From Verrucomicrobiota bacterium (lineage in GTDB: Bacteria; Verrucomicrobiota; Verrucomicrobiia; Chthoniobacterales; UBA10450), in the NCBI GenBank assembly GCA_003219945.1, contig QHQV01000029.1, positions 1 through 7,397 on the forward strand: a DNA stretch of 7,397 bases, in the 5' to 3' direction. A program made the translations under genes and the position numbers. Under the pieces are notes generated by a model. The model saw only the letters and a list, made by a program, of their open reading frames with translations. It made no database searches and had not been told where the DNA came from. Each line of letters opens with the position of its first letter. Positions within the stretch are counted from its first letter, which is position 1. Positions 1 through 6,074 of this stretch are shown here, piece after piece.

Positions 1-165
1 ACGAACGAAGCCGGCGCGGATTAATTGCTGAATGCGAGAGCGCGAGAATTCCGGAAGTGATTTGACCACAAAAAGATCAAGGCGCATCCGGGCATGCTCT
101 TTTGGCACGACCAATTTGAACGTTGTCGGTGCCTCGCTTGTCGCTTTCAACGCCGTCACTGTCAT
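1..165 (-). CDS. RluA/RluD-family pseudouridine synthase, N-terminal part (runs off the left edge)
   Basis: Read on the minus strand from ATG at 165, the frame is open to the window edge for 55 codons. Residues 28-54 (RLDLFVVKSLPEFSRSRIQQ, then LIRAGFV) match the S4 RNA-binding domain that begins RluA/RluD-type synthases, in which RLD and SRSR-like motifs are typical. These enzymes isomerise uridine to pseudouridine, RluD doing so in the helix 69 loop of 23S rRNA. The catalytic domain with its Asp lies outside the window, so the exact member cannot be named. A GGGGG stretch seven bases before ATG 165 could be the ribosome binding site. An in-frame ATG at 207 would add 14 residues but has no obvious site. 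The gene is divergent from the kinase, with 63 bases between start codons. Confidence 0.82.
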   Translation of the reverse strand, partial: MTVTALKATSEAPTTFKLVVPKEHARMRLDLFVVKSLPEFSRSRIQQLIRAGFVR

Positions 166-216
166 CCTTTTGCCCCCAAGTTCGTCAATGTTACAGTCGA
201 TTTCCATGTCGATCAG

Positions 217-222
217 AGGAAG
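217..222 (+). promoter_or_regulatory. Shine-Dalgarno site that fixes the kinase start
   Basis: AGGAAG (within AGAGGAAG) lies six bases before ATG 229. It supports this start over the in-frame ATG at 94, which would prepend 45 residues that overlap the divergent synthase gene and look like no known domain. Confidence 0.65.
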
Positions 223-228
223 CTGTTC

Positions 229-1212
229 ATGACGCCAACGTGTTGGATATGCGGTGCCGCGCTCGATGCCGGCGGTTATGAACCTCTGGTGCGGGTGGTC
301 TGCCGGAACTGCGGTCAAAGAAATCTGCTGCAACGAACCTTCGATCATTTTGTGCCTGTGGAGACGCTTGGCGCCGGCGGGATGGGCACAGTGTACAAGG
401 CGCGCGACACGCAACTGGAGCGGTTCGTTGCGCTCAAATTGTTGCGCAAGGATGTTAGTAGCGAAGCGGATCACGATGCTCAATTGCAACAAGAGGCGCG
501 CATCGCTGCCTCTGTGAATCATCCCAATGTCGTGCAGATATTCTCGTTGGGAATGGACCATGGGCAGTTTTATGTGGTCATGGAGTTGATCGATCACGGA
601 AGTCTCGACGATCTCATGGAGTCGCAGGGCCGCTTGACGGAACACCAGGTGCTCGACATTGGCATCCAGATCGCGAGAGGACTACGCGCAGCTCACCGGA
701 AGGGTTTGATTCATCGAGACGTGAAGCCGGCCAACATTTTGTTTGTCGATGAACAGGCGGCAAAGATTGGCGACTTCGGCCTCGCCGCGTTTGCAACGCA
801 ACAATCGCAGCATACAGAAAGCGATCGTGTGGTCTGGGGAACGCCGCCTTATGTCGCGCCCGAGAGATTGTGCAACCAACCAGAGGACGTTCGCAGCGAC
901 ATTTACAGTCTTGGCGCAACGCTGTTTCATGCGGTCGCAGGGAAACCGCCCATCGACAGCAACACAAATTCCGCGACAGAGTTGTGCGAATTGAAGCAGC
1001 ACCCGGCAGAGTTACGGTCTATCGCACCGGACGTATCTTCGCCGACTGCGCGCGTTTTGCAGCGAATGATCGCACCTGACCCAAAGCAGCGTGCTCCTTT
1101 CTACGACGACCTTCTCGCGGAACTTGATGCGGCGCGACGAGCACTCGAGATTGCCGATGCTCGGCGACACTCATCGCGCTGGCCCTTCTCTGGACTTTTT
1201 CGACATCACTGA
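229..1212 (+). CDS. Cytosolic Ser/Thr protein kinase with N-terminal zinc ribbon
   Basis: A 327-residue Hanks-type (PknB-like) kinase that transfers ATP phosphate to Ser/Thr of unknown targets. Residues 5-28 hold a zinc-ribbon pattern, C5-x2-C8 and C25-x2-C28. The kinase domain follows at about 39-315: glycine loop GAGGMGTV at 48-55, ATP-anchoring K70, alpha-C E89, catalytic HRD at 162-164 with K166 and N169, DFG at 182-184, and APE at 210-212. All catalytic residues are present, so it should be active. No transmembrane segment, PASTA or other sensor domain is visible. The protein ends about 15 residues after the kinase fold in a Trp/Phe-rich, His-His tail. It is the first plus-strand gene after a divergent promoter region and lies 86 bases before the ClpX-like gene. 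Activation presumably works through the zinc ribbon or a partner protein; this is inferred. Confidence 0.93.
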   Translation: MTPTCWICGAALDAGGYEPLVRVVCRNCGQRNLLQRTFDHFVPVETLGAGGMGTVYKARDTQLERFVALKLLRKDVSSEADHDAQLQQEARIAASVNHPNVVQIFSLGMDHGQFYVVMELIDHGSLDDLMESQGRLTEHQVLDIGIQIARGLRAAHRKGLIHRDVKPANILFVDEQAAKIGDFGLAAFATQQSQHTESDRVVWGTPPYVAPERLCNQPEDVRSDIYSLGATLFHAVAGKPPIDSNTNSATELCELKQHPAELRSIAPDVSSPTARVLQRMIAPDPKQRAPFYDDLLAELDAARRALEIADARRHSSRWPFSGLFRHH

Positions 1213-1298
1213 AAGCTCTGAACAAACGGAACGCGTGAGGGTCAGACTCTAGACGAAGCGTTGCCACGAAGCCTCTTTGACTCGATGTTTGTCTTCAC

Positions 1299-2903
1299 AT
1301 GGCACAAAACCCACCACCGCCACCACCGCAATTTCCCTCGCCCGAGGAGCTGAAGTCCAAGATTACGGAGTTCATGAAACAGAACTTCGGGGATCACGTC
1401 TCAGTGGCGACAATTGCCGAGCCGGAGTCAGCGGTCGCAGAGGAGGACGAAAAGCCGGAGAAAACCGAGCACGAGCAATTCGAGTTCCATCTGCTGCCGC
1501 GCGATATCAAAGCGCATCTCGACCGGTTCGTCATCAAACAGGAGGAAGCGAAGAAAGTCCTCGCGATTGCGGTTTGCGATCATTACAACCACGCGAATTA
1601 TCTCCGGCGGCTCGAGAAAGAGGATCCGGAGCGCGCTCAGGAAATTGAATACATCAAGCAAAACGTAATCCTGGTTGGACCGACGGGCGTCGGCAAAACG
1701 TATCTGATCAAACACATCGCCGATCTGATCAAGGTGCCGTTTGTTAAAGCGGACGCGACGAAGTTCAGCGAGACTGGTTACGTAGGGGGCGACGTGGAGG
1801 ATCTGGTCCGCGAGCTGGTGCACAAGGCCGATGGCGATGTGACCCTCGCGCAGTTCGGAATCATTTACATTGATGAGATCGACAAGATCGCGTCGGCTGG
1901 AAATTTAATAGGCCGTGACGTGAGCGGGCGCGGTGTGCAAACCACGCTGCTGAAGTTGATGGAAGAAACAGAAGTGCCTGTTCGCAGCATGAACGATCTC
2001 CAGGCGCAGCTACAGGCGGCGTTCGAATTCCAACGACGCGGCAAAGCCAGACGCGATACGATCAATACCCGCCACATTCTTTTTGTGGTAAGCGGCGCAT
2101 TCGAAAAACTGAAAGAGCAGGTGGCCCGGCGCGTTCGTCATGGCCAGATCGGGTTCAGCGCGCAACCAGTTCAGGTGATGGACAACGAGTTGTTCCAGCA
2201 CGTCACGACGCAGGATTTCATCGAGTACGGGTTCGAGCCGGAATTCATTGGGCGCTTGCCGGTGCGTGTAGTTTGCGAAGAACTCGACGCGAATGACCTT
2301 TTCGACATCATGAAATATTCCGAGGGCAGTTTGCTCCGGCAATACGAGCGCGCATTTCGAGCTTATGGCATTGAAATCAGTTTCGAGGATGAAGCGTTGC
2401 GCCTTCTGGCTGAATCTGCCGCGAAGGAAAAAACCGGGGCACGAGGATTGCTGACGGTTTTCGAAAAATTGTTCCGTGATTACAAATACTATCTGGCAGG
2501 ATCAGGCCTGAGCCAGCTGCGTGTCACTGCTGCGCTTGTGCGCGAACCGCGGCGCGTGCTCGACCGGTTAATGGCGGAGGGACACAAGCTGGAGGCGCAA
2601 ATGCTCGAAGCTGGCGCGCGGCAATTTGCGGAGAAATTCAGCAGTGACCATGCGTTGGAATTTGTTTTCGACGACGGCGCCGTTCGGCGGCTGGTCGAGC
2701 GCGCTCAAGCTGAACGCATGACCATGGGCGATCTTTGCGCCCATTTGTTTAAGGATTACCAGTTTGGATTAGATCTGATCAAAAAGAATACCGGCCAGAC
2801 AAGATTTATTATCAATGCCGAAGCCGTTAATGCGCCCGACAAATTCCTGAGCGAACTGGTAGTCCAATCCTATTATCCGGCTGCAGCTGCTCAAAAAGCT
2901 TGA
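1299..2903 (+). CDS. ClpX-like AAA+ ATPase without zinc-binding domain, with C-terminal extension
   Basis: A 534-residue hexameric-unfoldase-type ATPase of the ClpX/HslU clade. Residues 1-60 are a Pro-run and acidic segment instead of the four-Cys zinc domain of ClpX. The AAA+ core follows: Walker A GPTGVGKT 127-134, pore-1 loop GYVG 160-163, Walker B IIYIDE 188-193, IGF tripeptide 284-286 at the position used by ClpX to dock ClpP, arginine-finger region PEFIGRLP 314-321, and sensor 2 GARG 380-383. The segment at about 225-255, where ClpX has its RKH pore loop, is longer, Gln/Ala-rich and different. Residues 453-521 resemble the small domain at 359-424 and may be a duplicate. Ordinary ClpX is about 420 residues, so this is a paralogous variant. 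It probably feeds substrates to ClpP, judging by IGF. The ATG at 1299 has only a weak ribosome site; M26, preceded by GGAG, is an alternative start. No clpP is visible nearby. Confidence 0.9.
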   Translation: MAQNPPPPPPQFPSPEELKSKITEFMKQNFGDHVSVATIAEPESAVAEEDEKPEKTEHEQFEFHLLPRDIKAHLDRFVIKQEEAKKVLAIAVCDHYNHANYLRRLEKEDPERAQEIEYIKQNVILVGPTGVGKTYLIKHIADLIKVPFVKADATKFSETGYVGGDVEDLVRELVHKADGDVTLAQFGIIYIDEIDKIASAGNLIGRDVSGRGVQTTLLKLMEETEVPVRSMNDLQAQLQAAFEFQRRGKARRDTINTRHILFVVSGAFEKLKEQVARRVRHGQIGFSAQPVQVMDNELFQHVTTQDFIEYGFEPEFIGRLPVRVVCEELDANDLFDIMKYSEGSLLRQYERAFRAYGIEISFEDEALRLLAESAAKEKTGARGLLTVFEKLFRDYKYYLAGSGLSQLRVTAALVREPRRVLDRLMAEGHKLEAQMLEAGARQFAEKFSSDHALEFVFDDGAVRRLVERAQAERMTMGDLCAHLFKDYQFGLDLIKKNTGQTRFIINAEAVNAPDKFLSELVVQSYYPAAAAQKA

Positions 2904-2909
2904 TTGTTC

Positions 2910-3509
2910 ATGAAGCGCTCGTTGATCACAACGTTCGTAATTGGAGCTGTCGTTGCCATTTTTGTGGGAGTCTTGCATGCAACGAAGGCGATAGCCGGTT
3001 TTGAGACTGGCGTAGCGCGCCTCGTTGCCGATTATGCCGGAGCGACGAGGGTCGTTGGCGAAAAATGGCAATACGTTTTTGTCTTGCTGATAGCTGCTGG
3101 GGTTGCCTGGCTCAGCCTCAGAAATAACGCGGCTGCGGGACGGTCGAGAAACTATCTACTGTTCGGCTCTCTGATGGTCGAGCTGCTTGTGCTTTCGTGG
3201 GTCTGCTCGCTTTACCGGGTTTTTTTCCAACCGGTTCCCTGCATTTTTGCGGTCGCGCTGGCGGTCGCCGGCGCGGAAGGTTGGATCGCATTCTTGCGGA
3301 AGGACCGTTCGTATTTAGTGCGCGCAATTTTTGCCAATCGCCTCTCGAAAAAAGAATTTCGTCGTGTTAGCAACGGGACAATTCCATTCGATGGCCAGCC
3401 AAAAGCGTACGAAGCGACCGTTGTGGTCTGCGATATTGCCAACAGGCATGGATTCACGACTGACTCTGATCCCGCCGGTTTTGCTGAAACCATGGCGCGA
3501 GACCGCTGA
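2910..3509 (+). CDS. Membrane-anchored class III cyclase-like protein, 5' part before a frameshift
   Basis: This is the 199-residue N-terminal piece of a broken gene. About four hydrophobic helices lie at 5-24, 54-71, 82-101 and 108-128, followed by a basic linker and the opening strand of a class III nucleotide cyclase domain (ATVVVCDI, 169-176), whose D175 corresponds to the first metal-binding Asp. The layout recalls the membrane part of CHASE2-type cyclases, but the roughly 250-residue CHASE2 sensor is reduced to about 30 residues between helices 1 and 2. Reading stops at a TGA at 3507-3509, partway through the catalytic domain, and homology resumes one frame over. ATG 2910 lies six bases after the ClpX-like stop, so the two are probably cotranscribed; a TTG at 2904 could also start it. 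As it stands this piece cannot be a working cyclase. Confidence 0.7.
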   Translation: MKRSLITTFVIGAVVAIFVGVLHATKAIAGFETGVARLVADYAGATRVVGEKWQYVFVLLIAAGVAWLSLRNNAAAGRSRNYLLFGSLMVELLVLSWVCSLYRVFFQPVPCIFAVALAVAGAEGWIAFLRKDRSYLVRAIFANRLSKKEFRRVSNGTIPFDGQPKAYEATVVVCDIANRHGFTTDSDPAGFAETMARDR

Positions 3510-4161
3510 CGACCTGATCGAAAGAGGAGCATTTCTACAGGCTGCTGACGGGGAGGGTGTGGTTGCGATTTTTGGTTTTCCGAATGCCGCCGGTCAACAT
3601 GCCGAGGACGCAGCGCGCGCCACGCTCGATTTAACGAAAAAGTTTCTGGAGCGGCGGAAGGACAACGAAGAAACTTTTGGCGATTGGGATATGCATGGGG
3701 GTATCAGCTCGGGCGCGATCGTTGCCGGCGCGCTCAAGGACAGCGCGCGTCCGGCGCTCCTGGCGAGTGGGGAACCGATTGAACTTGCGCGCCGATTCTG
3801 CGCCCTGAATCACCGCTATGGGTCAAAGATTTTAATCGATACGGTTACGTTTGATCGAGTGAGCAAGGCGATTGTCGCTCGCCCAATTGATTTTGTGAGC
3901 GGAATGAATTCCCACGATCGGATCGAAATCTACGAGCCGCTCTGGCTTGCGGCCGAAGCGAGGCCCGAGCATGTCGCGCGCAGAGATTCTTTCTGGAGCG
4001 GCGTGGTTCTGTATCGTGAAAAACGTTGGGCGGAAGCTTATTCTCAATTCCAGAAGGCGCGCGGACCCGAGGGGGAAGATGATCCTGCCTTGCAATTCTA
4101 TTTGCGCCGGCTCGAGCCGCTCGTTCTGCAGTTGACGGAATCGTCTTTGGAAGAAAGCTGA
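3448..4161 (+). CDS. Class III cyclase-like protein, 3' part after the frameshift, with a TPR-like tail
   Basis: Homology in this frame begins near 3496 (ETADDLIERGAFLQAADGEG), continuing the domain left unfinished by the upstream frame. The ATG at 3448 is only the nearest plausible start if the piece is translated alone, and its first 16 or so residues are out-of-frame sequence. Class III landmarks are recognisable but altered: GEGVVAIFGFP stands where active enzymes have GDGV (second metal Asp to Glu), GGISSGAIVAG matches the GI-xTG-xxxxG strand, and GEPIELARRF stands for GxxVNxAARL, losing the Asn but keeping the Arg. The tail (FWSGVVLYREKRWAEAYSQF and on) is the single TPR-like helix pair common at the end of such cyclases. 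The protein is probably a degenerate sensor or regulatory relative rather than an efficient cAMP producer. recR starts seven bases after its stop. Treat both pieces as one gene, 2910-4161, either a pseudogene or hit by a sequence error. Confidence 0.65.
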   Translation: MDSRLTLIPPVLLKPWRETADDLIERGAFLQAADGEGVVAIFGFPNAAGQHAEDAARATLDLTKKFLERRKDNEETFGDWDMHGGISSGAIVAGALKDSARPALLASGEPIELARRFCALNHRYGSKILIDTVTFDRVSKAIVARPIDFVSGMNSHDRIEIYEPLWLAAEARPEHVARRDSFWSGVVLYREKRWAEAYSQFQKARGPEGEDDPALQFYLRRLEPLVLQLTESSLEES

Positions 4162-4168
4162 GCCCGCT

Positions 4169-4774
4169 TTGAGAAGGACGGAATATCCGGTCGCGATCCG
4201 GAATTTGATTGCGCAATTACGACAAATGCCCGGAGTGGGTCCTCGCTCTGCCGAGCGGATTGCGCTCTGGATGGTGCGGGCAAGGGACGATCAGCCGGAG
4301 CAAATCTCGCGCGCTATCGCCGACACGCGCCAGGCCATTCGTTCATGTAAGTTATGCGGATTTTTTGCTGCCGGCGAAATCTGCGACATATGCGTCGATT
4401 CCTCGCGTTCCACAGAGCTGCTCTGCGTTGTAGAACAACCGACGGACATTCTTCCTCTGGAAAAAACCAACGCCTTTCGCGGGCGTTACCATTCTCTTGG
4501 AGGGAAGATTTCTCCGCTCGATCATATTGGTCCCGAAGATTTGCGCATCAAAGAGTTACTGGAGCGCGTCGATCAGGAAAAAATCACCGAAATCATTTTC
4601 GCATTGCCGGCCGATGTGGAAGGCGAATCCACCACAAGCTACATTGCCGATCTTTTGAAGAACAAACCGGTCAACCTCACGCGCATCGCCCGTGGCATTC
4701 CGGCCGGCGGCGGCCTGGAATCCGCCGATGAATTGACACTCTCAGCCGCGCTTTCAGGCAGAACGAAGTTATAA
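4169..4774 (+). CDS. recR: Recombination mediator protein RecR
   Basis: A 201-residue protein of normal RecR length. RecR forms a ring with RecO (and RecF) that loads RecA onto SSB-covered gaps during recombinational repair in the cytoplasm. Visible parts are helix-hairpin-helix MPGVGPRSAERIA at 20-32, a four-Cys zinc site C60, C63, C72, C75, and a Toprim domain from about 83 with VVEQP at 87-91, followed by GRYHSLGGKISPLDHIGPED and the closing ARGIPAGG segment. The start is TTG at 4169: no ATG or GTG exists between the preceding in-frame stop (4133) and the conserved YPVAIRNLI, and the resulting N-terminus fits the family. The usual GGDLEYADE near the C-terminus reads GGGLESADE here. The gene begins seven bases after the cyclase-like gene, so translation is probably coupled. 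Confidence 0.96.
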   Translation: MRRTEYPVAIRNLIAQLRQMPGVGPRSAERIALWMVRARDDQPEQISRAIADTRQAIRSCKLCGFFAAGEICDICVDSSRSTELLCVVEQPTDILPLEKTNAFRGRYHSLGGKISPLDHIGPEDLRIKELLERVDQEKITEIIFALPADVEGESTTSYIADLLKNKPVNLTRIARGIPAGGGLESADELTLSAALSGRTKL

Positions 4775-4775
4775 T

Positions 4776-4949
4776 CGTTGAAGGGTTGAAGCGATGAAGC
4801 GGCCGCAGCAGCGCTGTCCTGTCATGTCGAGCCAAGCGAAACATCCCTGATTCTAATCTCAGCGAGATCGATGGTATTGATCTGAGATTCTTCGCTCCGC
4901 TCAGAATGACAATGCCGCTTTAACGCTTCAACTTTTCAAAGTTTCAACG
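4776..4949. repeat. Large imperfect inverted repeat filling the recR-lipA gap
   Basis: The left arm, 4776-4803, begins CGTTGAAGGGTTGAAGCG and ends AAGCGGC. The reverse complement of the right arm, 4914-4949, begins CGTTGAA and ends GTTGAAGCG-TTAAAGCGGC, so the arms match apart from an eight-base extra stretch and a few changes. The arms are themselves made of TTGAA-type short units. Between them sits the separate TGTCAT element (4820-4911). A transcript across the gap could fold into one long hairpin. No T-run follows, so it is not an ordinary intrinsic terminator. Confidence 0.7.
4820..4911 (+). repeat. TGTCAT-ended dispersed repeat, copy 1 (92 bp)
   Basis: It opens with TGTCATGTCGAG and closes with CTCAGAATGACA, so the ends are inverted TGTCAT/ATGACA. 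Inside, AATCTCAG (4855-4862) pairs with CTGAGATT (4882-4889). The inverted second copy at 5898-6074 shares the opening 12 bases, a GGTATT-AT core, AGATT followed by TTCGCTC, and the closing CTC-GGAAT-ACA type end. No coding potential is seen. It looks like a non-autonomous, REP- or MITE-like element. Confidence 0.72.
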
Positions 4950-4969
4950 TTGCGCTAGTTTCGGTTAAC

Positions 4970-5857
4970 ATGTCCTGCGCAAAGATGGATCCAGCCCTAC
5001 ACCAGGCACAGAAGCCGTCTTGGATCAAAGTGCGGTTGCCGTCCAATCCGGTTTTCTTTTCAACCAAGGCGCTCATTTCCGATCTGCGCTTACATACGGT
5101 TTGCGAGAGCGCGCAATGCCCAAACCGATGGGAATGCTGGAGCCAGGGCACAGCAACCTTCATGATCGCTGGTGATCGTTGCACGCGCGCGTGCGGGTTT
5201 TGCGCCGTGATGACGGCAAAGCCTTTCGCGCTGGAAGAAGACGAACCGCAGCGCGTGGCCGAGGCGGTGTGCCGAATGAATTTAAAACATGTCGTGATCA
5301 CCGCGGTCGCTCGCGACGACCTGAAGGACGGCGGCGCCGGGCATTTTGCGCAGACGATTGCGGCAATTCGAGAGATGGATCCTTCGGTGATTATCGAAGT
5401 GCTCGTTCCCGATTTTCACGCAGAGGATTGGTGCATCCAGATCGTTCTCGACGCCAGTCCCGACATTTACAATCACAACATGGAAACCGTCGAACGTCTC
5501 ACACCGCAGGTGCGTTCGCGCGCAAAGTATCGTACCTCGTTGCAAGTTTTACATCGCGCAAAGGAACTTTCTTCAGAAGTCGTGACCAAGAGCGGTGTCA
5601 TGCTCGGACTTGGCGAGGAGGAGACGGAACTTTTTCAGACCATGGACGATCTGCGCGAGGTCGGGTGCGAAGTCCTTACCATGGGTCAGTACTTACGGCC
5701 CACTCCGAAGCATTTGCCGGTCGTTGAATACATCACGCCGGATCAATTCAGCTATTACGGTGACATTGCGCGGAAGAAAGGGTTTCTCCATGTCGCCTCT
5801 GGTCCGCTGGTTCGCAGCTCTTATCACGCGGCCGACTTTCATCCGGTACGCAGATGA
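4970..5857 (+). CDS. lipA: Lipoyl synthase LipA
   Basis: A 295-residue radical SAM enzyme that inserts two sulfur atoms at C6 and C8 of octanoyl groups bound to lipoyl domains, finishing the lipoate cofactor of pyruvate and 2-oxoglutarate dehydrogenases and the glycine cleavage system. Both iron-sulfur sites are intact: the auxiliary cluster motif C45-x4-C50-x5-C56 (CESAQCPNRWEC), whose cluster is sacrificed as sulfur donor, and the radical SAM motif C71-x3-C75-x2-C78 (CTRACGFC). The C-terminal RSSYHA at 282-287 supplies the conserved serine cluster ligand. Length and order are standard. ATG 4970 has a poor ribosome site; the in-frame ATG at 4985 is an alternative, with little effect on the protein. 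No lipB is seen in the window. The gene is bracketed by two inverted repeat elements and probably has its own promoter or depends on read-through from recR. Confidence 0.97.
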   Translation: MSCAKMDPALHQAQKPSWIKVRLPSNPVFFSTKALISDLRLHTVCESAQCPNRWECWSQGTATFMIAGDRCTRACGFCAVMTAKPFALEEDEPQRVAEAVCRMNLKHVVITAVARDDLKDGGAGHFAQTIAAIREMDPSVIIEVLVPDFHAEDWCIQIVLDASPDIYNHNMETVERLTPQVRSRAKYRTSLQVLHRAKELSSEVVTKSGVMLGLGEEETELFQTMDDLREVGCEVLTMGQYLRPTPKHLPVVEYITPDQFSYYGDIARKKGFLHVASGPLVRSSYHAADFHPVRR

Positions 5858-5897
5858 CGAAGGCGATGCGAGTCGCTATGCATGGGCTTGCAATCGT

Positions 5898-6074
5898 TGT
5901 TATTCCGAGCGAAGCGAAGCGCGGCCGAGAATGGAGCGGCTGGGGAAGCCGCGACATAGACGGGAAGACCGGAGGTTGAACGAACGGGAAGTGAGCGAAT
6001 CAAATCTCTGGAATTAATACCGAGATGTCTCGAGGGAGCTTGTACTGGGCGAAGTCGAAAGACTCGACATGACA
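5898..6074 (-). repeat. TGTCAT-ended dispersed repeat, copy 2 (177 bp, inverted relative to copy 1)
   Basis: On the plus strand it begins TGTTATTCCGAGCGAAGCGA and ends GACTCGACATGACA. Its reverse complement starts TGTCATGTCGAG like copy 1 and shares the GGTATT-AT and AGATT-TTCGCTC blocks in the same order. It is about 85 bases longer, with an extra GC-rich stretch (about 5915-5995) that includes the hairpin at 5936-5952. It fills most of the lipA-glycosyltransferase gap, and its last six bases are the start of the next gene. Confidence 0.68.
5936..5952 (+). other. Short GC-rich hairpin downstream of lipA
   Basis: GCGGCT and AGCCGC form a perfect 6-bp stem around the loop GGGGA, 78 bases past the lipA stop. 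There is no T-run after it, so termination is unproven; it lies in the extra part of the second repeat copy. Confidence 0.45.

Noticed and set aside
94..228. N-terminal extension of the kinase from ATG 94, with a Cys/His-rich sequence
   Set aside because: It overlaps the divergent pseudouridine synthase N-terminus, which has a clear S4 domain; ATG 229 has a good ribosome site and directly precedes the zinc ribbon.
1277..1648. Open frame overlapping the start of the ClpX-like gene
   Set aside because: Arg/Ser/Gly-rich shadow of the ATPase gene in another frame, with no domain pattern.
3331..3447. Upstream extension of the second cyclase frame to 3331
   Set aside because: This part is out of frame with the real membrane/cyclase coding sequence (AYEATVVVCDI lies in the other frame) and shows no homology.
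4776..4949. Riboswitch or structured RNA ahead of lipA
   Set aside because: The palindromes are explained by repeat-family ends and TTGAA units, and no known riboswitch core was recognised.
5595..6017. Plus-strand frame overlapping lipA and running into the repeat
   Set aside because: Arg/Ser-rich out-of-frame reading of lipA, and the tail is repeat DNA.
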